Positions 1-8,931 of a stretch of DNA of 62,500 bases are shown in pieces. Position 1 is the first letter of the stretch; every line of letters starts with the position of its first letter. The stretch is from the NCBI RefSeq assembly GCF_001870435.1, contig NZ_MDDR01000038.1, forward strand, positions 1-62,500. Direction: 5' to 3'. The position numbers and the translations under genes were made by a program. The notes under the pieces were generated by a model. It did not search any database. It saw only the letters and a program-made list of their open reading frames with translations, and was not told where the DNA came from. This DNA is from Pseudomonas costantinii (lineage in GTDB: Bacteria > Pseudomonadota > Gammaproteobacteria > Pseudomonadales > Pseudomonadaceae).

Positions 1-37
1 GCGCCTGAGATCAAGATCACAAGCAGATCAAAAGCAG

Positions 38-210
38 AGCACGGCGGCCTGAAAGCCGACCTGAGTGGTGTGGATCAAAAGCCAGATCAACAGCAGTGGG
101 TGTTTTCCTGATGTATGGAGATTAAAAATGTGGAAGCGGGCTTTCTTGCTCCCACATGTTTTATCGCTTTTGATCTACACCACTCAGGTCGGCTTTCAGG
201 CCGCCGTGCT
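38..210. repeat. Long imperfect inverted repeat, 44-nt arms
   Basis: The arm at 38-81 and the arm at 167-210 are reverse complements over 44 nt with one mismatch (tggatc against tagatc). They are separated by 85 nt that hold a REP-like palindrome. A looser pairing continues outward through agatcaa-type repeats to about 1 and 232. I recognise this style of intergenic repeat from P. fluorescens-group genomes, but copy number cannot be seen here. No credible gene overlaps it. Confidence 0.85.
127..159. repeat. REP-like palindrome inside the inverted repeat
   Basis: An atgtgg-agcggg / gctccc-acat palindrome of the common Pseudomonas 'tgtgggagcgggcttgctcccaca' family lies in the loop between the two long arms. 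The right half contains a small insertion relative to the left half. Confidence 0.7.
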
Positions 211-482
211 GTTGATCTTGATCTTAGGCGCCCCATTAACCACGCTGGCCGCAAGTAGGCACGGTGGAGCGGGTAAACCGGCAAGGATGCCGGTTTAGCC
301 GCGCTGGGCCAGGGATGGCCCATCGCGGCGATCCGCGCAGCCGTGCCGGAGTGCGGGCACACCGAGCCACAGCGAGGTGCCGAGTGGTGGGGCAAGAGCC
401 CTTTGGTTACTTTTGGGGCTCTTTTCCAAAAGTGACCCGCTGTAAAAGCGGAACCCATATTAGCCGTTACGCAAATAACGGA
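211..482. repeat. Structured intergenic repeat with several hairpins
   Basis: No gene is supported here. Successive hairpins can be drawn: aaaccggc/gccggttt at about 275-297, gggcca/tggccc at about 305-320, ggttacttttgg/ccaaaagtgacc at about 405-437, and ccgtta/taacgg at about 463-480. The text resembles a dispersed intergenic element I know from P. fluorescens genomes. Open frames across it are short, overlap on both strands and have no ribosome binding site or recognisable protein, so I read it as a repeat or structured RNA rather than coding sequence. Confidence 0.6.
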
Positions 483-501
483 TATGCCCCCCCCAGAAAC
501 A

Positions 502-527
502 ACAGAGCCGCCCGAAGGCGGCTCTGT
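502..527 (-). terminator. Rho-independent terminator of accC
   Basis: An 11-bp GC-rich stem (502-512 with 517-527) closes a TTCG tetraloop on the minus strand and is followed by TGTTTCT. It begins 14 nt beyond the accC stop codon, so it should end the aroQ-accB-accC transcript. Confidence 0.85.
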
Positions 528-540
528 CAAACCAATCAAT

Positions 541-1902
541 TTACTGATTAGCCAGCTTATGTTCCAGGTAGTGAATATTCACACCACCCTCACAGAAGCC
601 CTCGTCACGAACCAGATCCCGATGCAGCGGGATGTTGGTCTTGATGCCATCCACCACAATCTCATCCAGGGCATTACGCATGCGGGCCATGGCCTCATCG
701 CGCGTCGCGCCCCAGGTGATCAGCTTGCCGATCAACGAGTCATAGTTGGACGGAACCTTGTAGCCGCTGTACAGGTGCGAATCGACGCGAACGCCGTTGC
801 CGCCCGGAGCATGGAAATGCTTGACCAGGCCTGGACTCGGGATAAAGGTTTTCGGGTCTTCGGCGTTGATCCGGCACTCCAGGGAGTGGCCGTGGATCTT
901 CACGTCGTCCTGGGTGAAGGACAACACGTTGCCGGCGGCGATGCTCAGCATCTCCTTGACGATGTCGATACCGGTAACCATCTCCGAAACCGGGTGCTCT
1001 ACCTGCACACGAGTGTTCATCTCGATGAAGTAGAAACGGCCGTTCTCGTAGAGGAACTCGAAAGTACCCGCGCCACGGTAGTTGATGTCGATGCATGCCT
1101 TGACGCAACGCGCCAACACTTCGGCGCGGGCAGTTTCATCCAGGCCCGGTGCCGGTGCTTCTTCAAGAACCTTCTGGTGACGACGTTGCAGCGAGCAATC
1201 GCGGTCGCCCAGGTGGATGGCGTGGCCTTGTCCGTCGGACAGTACTTGAACTTCCACGTGACGTGGGTTGGTCAGGTACTTCTCCAGGTAGACCATCGGG
1301 TTGCCGAACCAGGCGCCAGCTTCCGAACGCGTCTGCTTGGCAGCTTCGATCAGGTCTTCTTCCTTGTGCACCACGCGCATGCCGCGACCACCACCGCCAC
1401 CGGCGGCCTTGATGATCACCGGGTAACCGACTTCGCGACCAATGCGCAGAGCGGTTTCCTCGTCTTCAGGCAACGGGCCGTCGGAGCCGGGAACGGTTGG
1501 CACGCCGGCTGCGATCATGGCGTCCTTGGCCGATACCTTGTCGCCCATCAGGCGAATGGTCTCGGCTTTCGGGCCGATAAAGGCAAAACCGGATTTTTCC
1601 ACCTGTTCGGCGAAATCGGCGTTTTCCGCGAGGAAGCCGTAGCCTGGGTGGATGCCATCAGCGCCGGTCACTTCAGCGGCCGCGATGATGTTCGAGACTT
1701 TCAGGTACGAGTTCGAGGCCAATGGCGGGCCGATGCAGATGCTTTCGTCCGCCAGTTTCACGTGCATCAATTCGGTATCAGCCGTCGAGTAAACAGCGAC
1801 GGTCTTGATGCCCTCTTCCTTACAGGCGCGCAGGATACGCAGCGCAATCTCGCCGCGGTTGGCGATCAGGACTTTTTGCAGTTTCTTCGCAGGTTTCAAC
1901 AT
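541..1902 (-). CDS. accC: Biotin carboxylase subunit of acetyl-CoA carboxylase
   Basis: AccC carboxylates the biotin carried on AccB using ATP and bicarbonate, the first half-reaction of malonyl-CoA formation in the cytoplasm. The protein opens with the family signature KVLIANRGEIALRI and has the glycine-rich ATP-grasp loop KAAGGGGGRGMR and the EMNTRVQVEHPVSE segment that carries active-site residues. About 453 residues is the usual length. I chose the ATG at 1902 (MLKPAKK), which has GGAG 8 nt upstream. A TTG at 1923 would overlap the accB stop but adds residues absent from the family. accB lies 17 nt upstream. A strong terminator follows, so any prmA gene lies beyond the left edge and is not in the same simple transcript. 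Confidence 0.97.
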   Translation of the reverse strand: MLKPAKKLQKVLIANRGEIALRILRACKEEGIKTVAVYSTADTELMHVKLADESICIGPPLASNSYLKVSNIIAAAEVTGADGIHPGYGFLAENADFAEQVEKSGFAFIGPKAETIRLMGDKVSAKDAMIAAGVPTVPGSDGPLPEDEETALRIGREVGYPVIIKAAGGGGGRGMRVVHKEEDLIEAAKQTRSEAGAWFGNPMVYLEKYLTNPRHVEVQVLSDGQGHAIHLGDRDCSLQRRHQKVLEEAPAPGLDETARAEVLARCVKACIDINYRGAGTFEFLYENGRFYFIEMNTRVQVEHPVSEMVTGIDIVKEMLSIAAGNVLSFTQDDVKIHGHSLECRINAEDPKTFIPSPGLVKHFHAPGGNGVRVDSHLYSGYKVPSNYDSLIGKLITWGATRDEAMARMRNALDEIVVDGIKTNIPLHRDLVRDEGFCEGGVNIHYLEHKLANQ

Positions 1903-1919
1903 CGAAGGCGCTCCGCGGT

Positions 1920-2384
1920 TCAAACGATGGTGAACAGCGGCTGGTCGTACTCAACCGGCTGACCGTTTTCTACCAGGATGGATTCGATGACGCCGGCTTT
2001 TTCGGCCGTGATGTGGTTCATCATTTTCATCGCTTCAACGATGCAGATGGTGTCGCCCACTTTCACGGTCTTGCCGACTTCAACGAAGGCTGGCGAGGTC
2101 GGTGCCGGAGTGCGGTAGAAGGTACCGACCATTGGCGACTTGACCACGAAACCGTTCAGTACTGGTGCGGCTGGCGCAGCAGGTGCGGCAGCGGCAGCAG
2201 GTGCAGCGGCCGGAGCAGCAGCGGCTGGCGCTGGTGCTTGCATTTGTGGTGCGTAGAACTGTTGGGCCGGAGTCTTGCTGTGACGGCTGATCCGTACGGA
2301 CTCTTCGCCTTCCTTGATTTCCAGCTCGTCGATACCGGATTCTTCCAGCAGTTCGATCAGTTTCTTAACTTTACGGATATCCAT
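1920..2384 (-). CDS. accB: Biotin carboxyl carrier protein of acetyl-CoA carboxylase
   Basis: AccB carries the biotin that AccC carboxylates and that AccA/AccD use to make malonyl-CoA. The 154-residue protein has an N-terminal DIRKVKKLIELLEESGI segment, a long Ala/Pro linker (about residues 45-75), and a C-terminal biotinyl domain with the EAMKMMN motif, whose Lys is the biotinylation site. It sits between aroQ (24 nt upstream) and accC (17 nt downstream), the standard gamma-proteobacterial operon. Confidence 0.97.
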   Translation of the reverse strand: MDIRKVKKLIELLEESGIDELEIKEGEESVRISRHSKTPAQQFYAPQMQAPAPAAAAPAAAPAAAAAPAAPAAPVLNGFVVKSPMVGTFYRTPAPTSPAFVEVGKTVKVGDTICIVEAMKMMNHITAEKAGVIESILVENGQPVEYDQPLFTIV

Positions 2385-2408
2385 GAATCATCAACTCCCA
2401 AGGGTCGG

Positions 2409-2864
2409 TCAGGGGCGCTTGGCCGGTTGTTCAATGTGTTCCAGGGCGGCCTCCAGGGCCAGTCGGTAACCGCTGGCGCCAAGGCCGCAGATCACGCCTA
2501 CCGCTACGTCGGAGAAGTAGGAGTGATGGCGGAAAGCTTCGCGTTTGTGCACGTTCGATAAATGCACTTCGATGAATGGGATGCTCACCGCCAGCAGCGC
2601 GTCACGTAATGCAACACTCGTGTGTGTAAAAGCGGCGGGATTGATCAGGATAAAGTCCACGCCTTCGTTGCGCGCGGCATGGATGCGATCAATCAATTCG
2701 TACTCGGCATTGCTTTGCAGGTAGAGCAAATGGTGGCCGGCAACACGGGCCCTTTGTTCCAGATCAAGGTTGATCTGATCCAGGGTCACTGCCCCGTAGA
2801 CGCCCGGTTCGCGGGTGCCGAGCAGGTTCAGGTTGGGTCCGTGAAGAACCAGTAAGGTCGCCAT
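2409..2864 (-). CDS. aroQ: Type II 3-dehydroquinate dehydratase
   Basis: AroQ dehydrates 3-dehydroquinate to 3-dehydroshikimate in the shikimate pathway. Family motifs are LVLHGPNLNLLGTREPGVYG, with the catalytic Tyr23 on the flexible loop, INPAAFTHTSVALRDA, and EVHLSNVHKREAFRHHSYFS with the catalytic His and Arg region. At 151 residues it is full length. It is the first gene of aroQ-accB-accC. In P. aeruginosa dipZ lies just beyond this gene; here that position holds only an intergenic repeat. Confidence 0.97.
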   Translation of the reverse strand: MATLLVLHGPNLNLLGTREPGVYGAVTLDQINLDLEQRARVAGHHLLYLQSNAEYELIDRIHAARNEGVDFILINPAAFTHTSVALRDALLAVSIPFIEVHLSNVHKREAFRHHSYFSDVAVGVICGLGASGYRLALEAALEHIEQPAKRP

Positions 2865-3033
2865 CGGCTGTTCCTTGTTATTGATGTGAGTACGGCAGAA
2901 CTCGGCGACTATGCCGCAAAGCCTTTGTGACTGTCCAGTTCTATGCAGTAGGCGGCACGATTAGCGAGGATTGCGCAAAATTTGTGACTGCGGCTCAGAA
3001 TTCGGTCATTGGTAATACCTGGCGCAAATTCTT

Positions 3034-3123
3034 TGTAGGAGCTGGCTTGCCAGCGATAGCAGTGGGTCTATGCCAGATTTATATCCTGATAGACCGACAT
3101 CGCCGGCAAGCCGGCTCCTACAG
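3034..3123. repeat. REPIN-type palindrome pair
   Basis: Two REP units in inverted orientation, tgtaggagctggcttgccagcgat on the left and atcgccggcaagccggctcctaca on the right, are separated by about 40 nt. They lie between aroQ and the chemoreceptor gene and are probably the only notable content of the 269-nt gap 2865-3133. Confidence 0.8.
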
Positions 3124-3133
3124 CGGGTGGTGT

Positions 3134-5107
3134 TCAGACGCGGAATGCCTGCACGGCAGTGTTGAGTTGCCCGCCCAACACCAGCAAGTGTTCACCCTGA
3201 CTGCGTCCTTGCCCAATCCGCAGCAAGTTATCCTCACCTAACTGATGAATTCGCTCACTGTTATCGCGAATCTCACTGACGGCGCCACTCTGTTGCGCCG
3301 TCACATCGGCGATGCGCACGGCGGTGTCGGAAATGGTCTGGATCGCCCCGACGATTTCGTCCAATGCGCCGTCGGCTGCCTGGGCCTGCTGGGCGGTGGC
3401 TTCGGCGTGTTCGACCTGGGCGCGCATGCCCTCCACCGATTGGTGGGCGGCGGTCTGCAGGCTGGCGATCAGGCTCTGGATTTCGGCGGTGGCACCGGCG
3501 GTGCGCTGGGCCAGGGAGCGGACTTCATCGGCGACCACGGCAAAGCCGCGTCCGGCTTCACCCGCACGCGCGGCTTCGATGGCCGCGTTGAGCGCCAGCA
3601 GGTTGGTCTGGTCGGCAATCGAGCGAATCACCGTCAGCACGCCGCCGATGGTGGCGGACTCTTCGGCGAGTTTCTCGATCATCTGCGCATTTTGTTGCAC
3701 TTCACCCACCAAGGCATGCAGCCCGGTCAGGCTCAGGCCGATCACCCGCTGGCCCTGTTGCACCGCTTGGCCCGCGCTGCGACTGGCACCCGCGGCCTGG
3801 CTCGCATCACCGGCCACTTGCTGGATCGTCGCTTCCAGTTCGCCCAGCGAATCACGAATCTGCGCGGTGTCCCCAGCCTGGCGTTCGGCGCCGTCATGTA
3901 GGCCGCTGCTCAGTTCGGCGAGGGCGCGACTGCTGCCGGCCACTTCTTCGGCATTGCCGCGAATGGTGCCCACCAGGTCCACCAGATAAGCGCGCAAGCG
4001 GTTTAGGGAGGCCTCGATATCGTGCAGTTCGCGGTTGGTCTTGCCGAGTGCGATCGGTTGGCTGAAGTCGCCTTCGGCCCAGGTCGACAAGGCCGGTGCC
4101 AGGTTGGTCAGTACGCGCGCCAGGCGCCGTTGCAAGGTGTCGATCAACAGTGCAATCAGCAGAATCAACCCGATCATCACGCCTTGCATCAGGCGCACTT
4201 CGCCCTGGATCTTGCCGTGTTGCGCACGCACCACCGGCTCCAGGCCAGCGATGGCTTGTTGCACGGCGGCGATCTTCAAATGGGTGCCGGCACCCAGTGC
4301 GGTGCGTTGCTGGATCTGCTCGCGAGTGCGCTTGAGTTCGGCGGGGTAGCGGGTCAGCAGGCTGTTGAGTTCGCGCTTGAGGTCGACGCCGGTGTCCTGG
4401 GCTTCGGCTTTTTCGCTGTTTTCCAAGCCCATCATGGCGGAAAAATCATCGGTGCTGGATTCGGCGCTCGCCTTTACGCCAAGCAATGGCAACTGCGCCA
4501 ACAGATCGGCCTGGGTGCGAATACTGGCGATCTCACGCTCTACGTCATCCGCCAATTCTGCGCGCCCGCTGCTCACCAGCTTGTCGCGGGCGAGGGAGAG
4601 CTTGCCCAGGTGTTGGGATGCAGCCAGCAGTGGTGGCAGATAGCGTGCGGCCTCGGGTGAATTGACGCCCATGGCGTATTGGCCCAGTTGCTCCAGGTTC
4701 GCGCCCAACTCGCGCTCTGCCTGCAGCAGCAACGCTTGCGGGTCGCCAGCCAGTTTGCCGGCGGCCAGCAGATCGGTCTTGCTGAACGTATCCAGGTCTA
4801 CCAGGCTGGGGCGCAGGTTTTGCGCCAGGTCGGCGGGCAGTTCATCCAGGTGCTGTAAGAGGTTTTCCAGGCTCTGGCTGGCGCTGCTCAAGCGCAAGGC
4901 ATCGCCGCTGGCCAGGTAGTCGTCGATATTGCGCGCGGCCTGATTCTGAAAGGTCTGGGACAGGCCCAAGTAGCGTTCCATCAACAAATAAGGTCGTTCC
5001 AGCGCCCGTTGCGACCACCAGAGCGTCGCCCCAAGTGCCAGGCACACGGCCACCAGAAGAAGGGTATTGAGATTGGTCAGCAGCTTCAGGCGCATGCGTG
5101 GTTTCAA
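3134..5107 (-). CDS. ctpL: Methyl-accepting chemotaxis protein, CtpL-like
   Basis: A membrane chemoreceptor that signals to CheA/CheW. Residues 15-31 form TM1, followed by a long (about 275-residue) helical periplasmic domain, TM2 at about 309-325, HAMP at 326-378, and a cytoplasmic signalling domain. The last contains the conserved hairpin tip DQTNLLALNAAIEAARAG and GRGFAVVADEVRSLA. Length (657 aa) and position match PA4844/CtpL, which in P. aeruginosa mediates taxis to phosphate at low concentrations; that ligand is inferred, not seen. The frame opens with TTG at 5107, and an ATG at 5095 is an alternative; neither has a clear Shine-Dalgarno. It lies downstream of gcbA on the same strand. 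Confidence 0.9.
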   Translation of the reverse strand: MKPRMRLKLLTNLNTLLLVAVCLALGATLWWSQRALERPYLLMERYLGLSQTFQNQAARNIDDYLASGDALRLSSASQSLENLLQHLDELPADLAQNLRPSLVDLDTFSKTDLLAAGKLAGDPQALLLQAERELGANLEQLGQYAMGVNSPEAARYLPPLLAASQHLGKLSLARDKLVSSGRAELADDVEREIASIRTQADLLAQLPLLGVKASAESSTDDFSAMMGLENSEKAEAQDTGVDLKRELNSLLTRYPAELKRTREQIQQRTALGAGTHLKIAAVQQAIAGLEPVVRAQHGKIQGEVRLMQGVMIGLILLIALLIDTLQRRLARVLTNLAPALSTWAEGDFSQPIALGKTNRELHDIEASLNRLRAYLVDLVGTIRGNAEEVAGSSRALAELSSGLHDGAERQAGDTAQIRDSLGELEATIQQVAGDASQAAGASRSAGQAVQQGQRVIGLSLTGLHALVGEVQQNAQMIEKLAEESATIGGVLTVIRSIADQTNLLALNAAIEAARAGEAGRGFAVVADEVRSLAQRTAGATAEIQSLIASLQTAAHQSVEGMRAQVEHAEATAQQAQAADGALDEIVGAIQTISDTAVRIADVTAQQSGAVSEIRDNSERIHQLGEDNLLRIGQGRSQGEHLLVLGGQLNTAVQAFRV

Positions 5108-5147
5108 CCGACAGCAAAAGTAAGTGCCTGAAGTTATTGCGTTTTCA

Positions 5148-6818
5148 TTACAGCGTTATGACGGAATCAGTGGATTCCGGTGAAAAGGTGGCACTTTGCT
5201 TTGACGTGCGTGCGGTGTGTACGCGGTTACGACCAGCATCCTTGGCGCGGTACAGCGCCTCGTCTGCCTGGGCGGCCATCATCAAGCTGTCGGAACCGTC
5301 GCACAGCTCCACCAGCCCGGCGCTGAAGGTGCACCACAAATCCTGGGGCTGGGCCGGGTAGTGGATTTCGGCAAAGCGCTCGCGAATTTCATCCAGCACT
5401 TTGCAGGCCGATTCCAGGTCGGTGTCGGGCATCACGATGGCGAACTCTTCACCGCCGTAGCGCCCGATAAAGTCGGTTTTGCGCAAACGCTGCTTGAGAA
5501 ACAGCGCCAGGCTTTTGATCACGCGGTCGCCCATCGGGTGGCCGTGGCTGTCATTGACCCGCTTGAAGTGGTCGATATCGAGCATGGCAAAGCTCAACGG
5601 CTTGCTCTCACGGCGAGCACGGAAGCTGCAGTCTTCGAGCAATTGCAGGATATGGGTGTGGTTGTACAGCCCGGTCAGGCTGTCGCGCACCATTCGCGCT
5701 TTCAAGTTTCGCGCACGCGCTGCGCGGTTGCGCACGGTGGTGATCAGGTGGCGCGGTTTGATCGGCTTGGTGAGGAAGTCGTCGCCGCCTTCGCTCATGG
5801 CGTCCAGCTGTTTATCCAGGTCGTCTTCGGCCGACAGATAGATGATCGGCACGCTGACATAGCGGTCGTTGTGGCGAATCACTTTGGCCAGTTCGGTACC
5901 GGTACAGGCTGGCATATACATGTCGAGGATGATCAGGTCGGGCTGGAAGTCCGCCAGCTCGGCCATGGCCTGGATCGGTTCGATCAAGGTGCGGGTGACG
6001 ATGCCGGCGCTATTAAGCAGCCGCTCGGTGTGTAGCGCCTGGGCGCGTGAGTCATCGATGATCAGTACTTTATAGGGTTCGTATTGCGCGACGCAGGTCA
6101 GCACTTCGATCTTTTCCAGCAGGCTCGAGGCTTCCAGCGTGCCGGTCAGAAATTCCTGACCGCCTGCGCGGACGGCGGCCAGGCGGGTCGGGGTGTCGGT
6201 TTCATGCAGGCTGAAAAACAGCAGCGGTAGCTTTTGCTCCAGGCCTTCCTGGGCTTCGGCGGCGAGTGTCAGGCCCAGGCCTGCGCCGCAGAAGTCTACA
6301 TCCATCACAATCGCCGACGGCAGGCGCTCGGCCATGGACGAACGAAAGGCCGCCACGCTGTCCAGGGACTGGGCGCTCATGCCAAAGAATTCCAGCTGCT
6401 TGGCCAGGCGTTCGGCGCGGTCGTGATCGGCCAGCATTACGTAGATCGGCTTGCGCATGGGTGGCAGGAACGTTTGTTCCAGATGGTCGCCTTGACGCAG
6501 GCCGGTGCGGGACAGGCGCTGCATCAAGCGATTGAGTTCAGTGATTAACTGGCTGCTCAGGCGACCGCGATTTTCGTCTACTGCCTTCAGGGATTCGCCA
6601 ATATGTCGCGCCAACTGGCCGTGTTCCGGTTGTTCGAAGCGCTCGGCAAAGCGCAGCAGGCGCAGGTTAGCCTCGCTGAGTTCGGAAAAATCCACGTTCG
6701 ACCATTCGCTGCGTTGCAGGCGTTGCCAGATCTCAAGAATTTGACGTGCCTGATGAATTACCCGCTGGGCAAAATGGTGCTTGAGACGCTCACGGCTGGG
6801 GTCTTCTGGCTCGGTCAT
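5148..6818 (-). CDS. gcbA: PleD-like response regulator diguanylate cyclase (GcbA-like)
   Basis: Makes cyclic di-GMP. An N-terminal helical region (about 1-120) is followed by a degenerate receiver (about 124-240), an intact receiver (about 250-370) with phospho-acceptor Asp299 in LIILDMYMP, and a GGDEF domain with active-site GGEEF at 455-459. The inhibitory I-site RKTD (446-449) lies exactly five residues before it, so product inhibition is expected. Synteny matches PA4843 and P. fluorescens GcbA, known to promote attachment and lower motility. It is 556 aa. It precedes the CtpL-like receptor by about 40 nt on the same strand, so co-transcription is likely. Confidence 0.92.
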   Translation of the reverse strand: MTEPEDPSRERLKHHFAQRVIHQARQILEIWQRLQRSEWSNVDFSELSEANLRLLRFAERFEQPEHGQLARHIGESLKAVDENRGRLSSQLITELNRLMQRLSRTGLRQGDHLEQTFLPPMRKPIYVMLADHDRAERLAKQLEFFGMSAQSLDSVAAFRSSMAERLPSAIVMDVDFCGAGLGLTLAAEAQEGLEQKLPLLFFSLHETDTPTRLAAVRAGGQEFLTGTLEASSLLEKIEVLTCVAQYEPYKVLIIDDSRAQALHTERLLNSAGIVTRTLIEPIQAMAELADFQPDLIILDMYMPACTGTELAKVIRHNDRYVSVPIIYLSAEDDLDKQLDAMSEGGDDFLTKPIKPRHLITTVRNRAARARNLKARMVRDSLTGLYNHTHILQLLEDCSFRARRESKPLSFAMLDIDHFKRVNDSHGHPMGDRVIKSLALFLKQRLRKTDFIGRYGGEEFAIVMPDTDLESACKVLDEIRERFAEIHYPAQPQDLWCTFSAGLVELCDGSDSLMMAAQADEALYRAKDAGRNRVHTARTSKQSATFSPESTDSVITL

Positions 6819-7130
6819 ATCCTGACTACTAGTTAGGGTGCATGCTGAGGTCGACTGATGGCTCTATGCTAGCACCTCTTTTCTGTTACATGAGTGTCAT
6901 ACGTCAATTAAGTACGAGTCTCTGTTATTCAGTTTTTGACCTTATGGTCGCGCCGCGTAAAAAACGTGCATTCTTTATAGTCGAAGCTCTCTATATTTAA
7001 AGCTCGCACGCGCTACTTTGCTTAAAAGCCCCGCGCCGATGGGCACGATGGGGTAGGGTTGTGGTCGGAGTGCTTGAACGCACCCGGACAAATGACGTGC
7101 ATGAACTCAAGTGATTGAAAGGATATCGCC
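6819..7130. promoter_or_regulatory. Divergent intergenic region, gcbA / DUF2333
   Basis: These 312 nt hold no gene. They separate divergently transcribed gcbA and the DUF2333 gene and must carry both promoters. The stretch from about 6880 to 7020 is clearly AT-richer than the flanks. I could not define -35/-10 boxes with confidence. Confidence 0.5.
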
Positions 7131-8198
7131 ATGCTGGACTGGAAAAATCGCGCAGGCAGTGCCAAAGGCCCCGCCCCTGAGCCCAAACCTACCAACCGCA
7201 GCTACTTTCGCAACTTGCTGATGAGCAAGGCTTTGCTCAGCGTGCTGGCCCTGTACCTGTTGGTCACTGGAGCCCTGGGTTGGTATTGGAGCGAAGAGCC
7301 GGCGTTGTTCCCGGTCCAGCAAAATGCCCAGCTTGCCGCCGAGAAGGAAGGCAAGCAGATGGTGCTTGGCTTCACCACCGTCGAAACCCTCAAAACCGTA
7401 GCCGGTACCTTGCTGAACAAGCCCGGTGGCTATATTTCCAACGACCGTTTTCCGCCAGGCCTGTGGATGGACAACATGCCGAGTTGGGAGTACGGCGTAC
7501 TGGTGCAGGTGCGTGACCTGACCCGTGCCCTGCGTAAAGATTTCGCTCGCTCCCAATCGCAGTCGGCTGAAGACGCCGATTTGGCCAAGGCCGAACCACG
7601 TTTCAACTTCGACAATAAGAGCTGGATACTGCCGTCCAGTGAGTCGGAGTACCAGGAAGGCATCAATTCCCTGAGCCGCTATGAAGCGCGCCTGTCTGAC
7701 CCGAATCAACGCGGTGCACTGTTCTATGCGCGTGCCGACAACCTGAACAATTGGCTGGGCGATGTCGCCACTCGACTGGGTTCATTGTCGCAACGCCTGT
7801 CGGCCAGTGTTGGCCGGGTCAAGCTGAACACGGCGCTGAAGACTGAAACCCTAGCGCCGGGTGAAGTGCCGCAGCTTGATGAAGAAGTGGTGGAAACCCC
7901 ATGGATGCAGATCGACAACGTGTTCTACGAGGCTCGTGGCCAGGCTTGGGCCTTGTCCCACCTGCTGCGCGCCATCGAAGTCGATTTTGCCGACGTGTTG
8001 GCCAAGAAAAACGCTACCGTCAGCGTGCGCCAGATCATTCGTGAGCTGGAGGCCTCGCAGGAGACCGTTTGGAGTCCTATGATTCTTAACGGCAGTGGCT
8101 TTGGCATCCTCGCCAACCACTCTCTGGTCATGGCCAACTATATTTCCCGGGCAAACGCTGCAGTGATCGACTTGCGTCAGCTCCTCAATCAGGGTTGA
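7131..8198 (+). CDS. DUF2333 family inner-membrane protein
   Basis: Function unknown. The 355-residue protein has a basic N-terminus, one transmembrane segment (about residues 33-52, ALLSVLALYLLVTGALGWYW), and a long soluble, probably periplasmic domain with conserved-looking FPPGLWMDNMPSWEYGVLVQ and an Ala/Leu-rich C-terminus. The start ATG follows GAAAGGATATCGCC, a good ribosome site. Its stop overlaps the NUDIX gene start, so the two are translationally coupled. The same neighbours occur in P. aeruginosa (PA4842-PA4841). The family is known to me only as a domain of unknown function. Confidence 0.88.
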   Translation: MLDWKNRAGSAKGPAPEPKPTNRSYFRNLLMSKALLSVLALYLLVTGALGWYWSEEPALFPVQQNAQLAAEKEGKQMVLGFTTVETLKTVAGTLLNKPGGYISNDRFPPGLWMDNMPSWEYGVLVQVRDLTRALRKDFARSQSQSAEDADLAKAEPRFNFDNKSWILPSSESEYQEGINSLSRYEARLSDPNQRGALFYARADNLNNWLGDVATRLGSLSQRLSASVGRVKLNTALKTETLAPGEVPQLDEEVVETPWMQIDNVFYEARGQAWALSHLLRAIEVDFADVLAKKNATVSVRQIIRELEASQETVWSPMILNGSGFGILANHSLVMANYISRANAAVIDLRQLLNQG

Positions 8199-8737
8199 TG
8201 ATGGACGCTACTCAAAAGGAGGCCGCGCACCGCGCTGCCTCCGATTCTGAACTGATCTGCTGGGTCGACGAGAGAGACAACCTGCTCGGCGAGCTTGTCA
8301 GGTCCGACCTTCGCCAGCGCGGCCTGATCGGCCGTTGCACCTTTATCTTCCTGTTCAATTCGGCGGGTTTGTTGTGTGTGCATCGACGCACCCTGAGCAA
8401 AGCCCTGTATCCGGGCTTCTGGGATACGGCGGCGGGCGGGATGGTGGCGGCGGGTGAACCCTATGCCTTATCAGCGGCCCGGGAGCTGGAAGAAGAACTG
8501 GGCGTCGCCGGTGTGGAATTGACCGAACACGACCATTTTTTCTTTGAAGATGGCGACAGCCGGTTGTGGTGCAAGTCCTACTCCGCGATCTGGGATGGCC
8601 CGCTGCGTTTGCAGCCCGAAGAAGTCATGGAAGCGCGATTTTTACCCATCGATGTTGTCCTGCAGGAGGCCGAACAAAAGCCTTACTGCCCGGACGCTCA
8701 AGAGGGCTTGCGGCGCTATCTGGCCTCGCGTCGCTAA
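8198..8737 (+). CDS. NUDIX hydrolase (YfcD-like)
   Basis: A cytoplasmic pyrophosphohydrolase acting on a nucleoside-diphosphate-linked substrate that cannot be named. The NUDIX box is intact: GGMVAAGEPYALSAAREL followed by EEELGV, fitting Gx5Ex7REUxEExGU. The layout, with CWVDERDNLLGE before the box, resembles E. coli YfcD. Translation may begin at ATG 8198 or ATG 8201; the first overlaps the TGA of the preceding gene. About 179 aa. Confidence 0.9.
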   Translation: MMDATQKEAAHRAASDSELICWVDERDNLLGELVRSDLRQRGLIGRCTFIFLFNSAGLLCVHRRTLSKALYPGFWDTAAGGMVAAGEPYALSAARELEEELGVAGVELTEHDHFFFEDGDSRLWCKSYSAIWDGPLRLQPEEVMEARFLPIDVVLQEAEQKPYCPDAQEGLRRYLASRR

Positions 8738-8931
8738 AGTTGCATAAATTGGCGCCATTTGGCTCTTAGCAAGTCGGCTTTTTGCCGTTACACTGCGCGA
8801 CTTTTCACCCGAACCACCTTTGCGGTTCGGTAGCGCTGCCCCTGCCTGAGTGGGGCTTCGCGGTCGGTGGTCCCTCTTCTTTTACGAAAGCCGGGCGCCG
8901 ATCAGTCTTTGTCCTCCCAAGAGGATTGCCG

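Noticed and set aside
65..551. Three short frames in the left-end repeat
   Set aside because: They overlap each other on both strands inside hairpin-rich DNA, lack ribosome sites and resemble no protein.
484..1962. Long open frame antisense to accC
   Set aside because: It mirrors accC codons in high-GC DNA; it has no ribosome site or family resemblance, and accC is certain.
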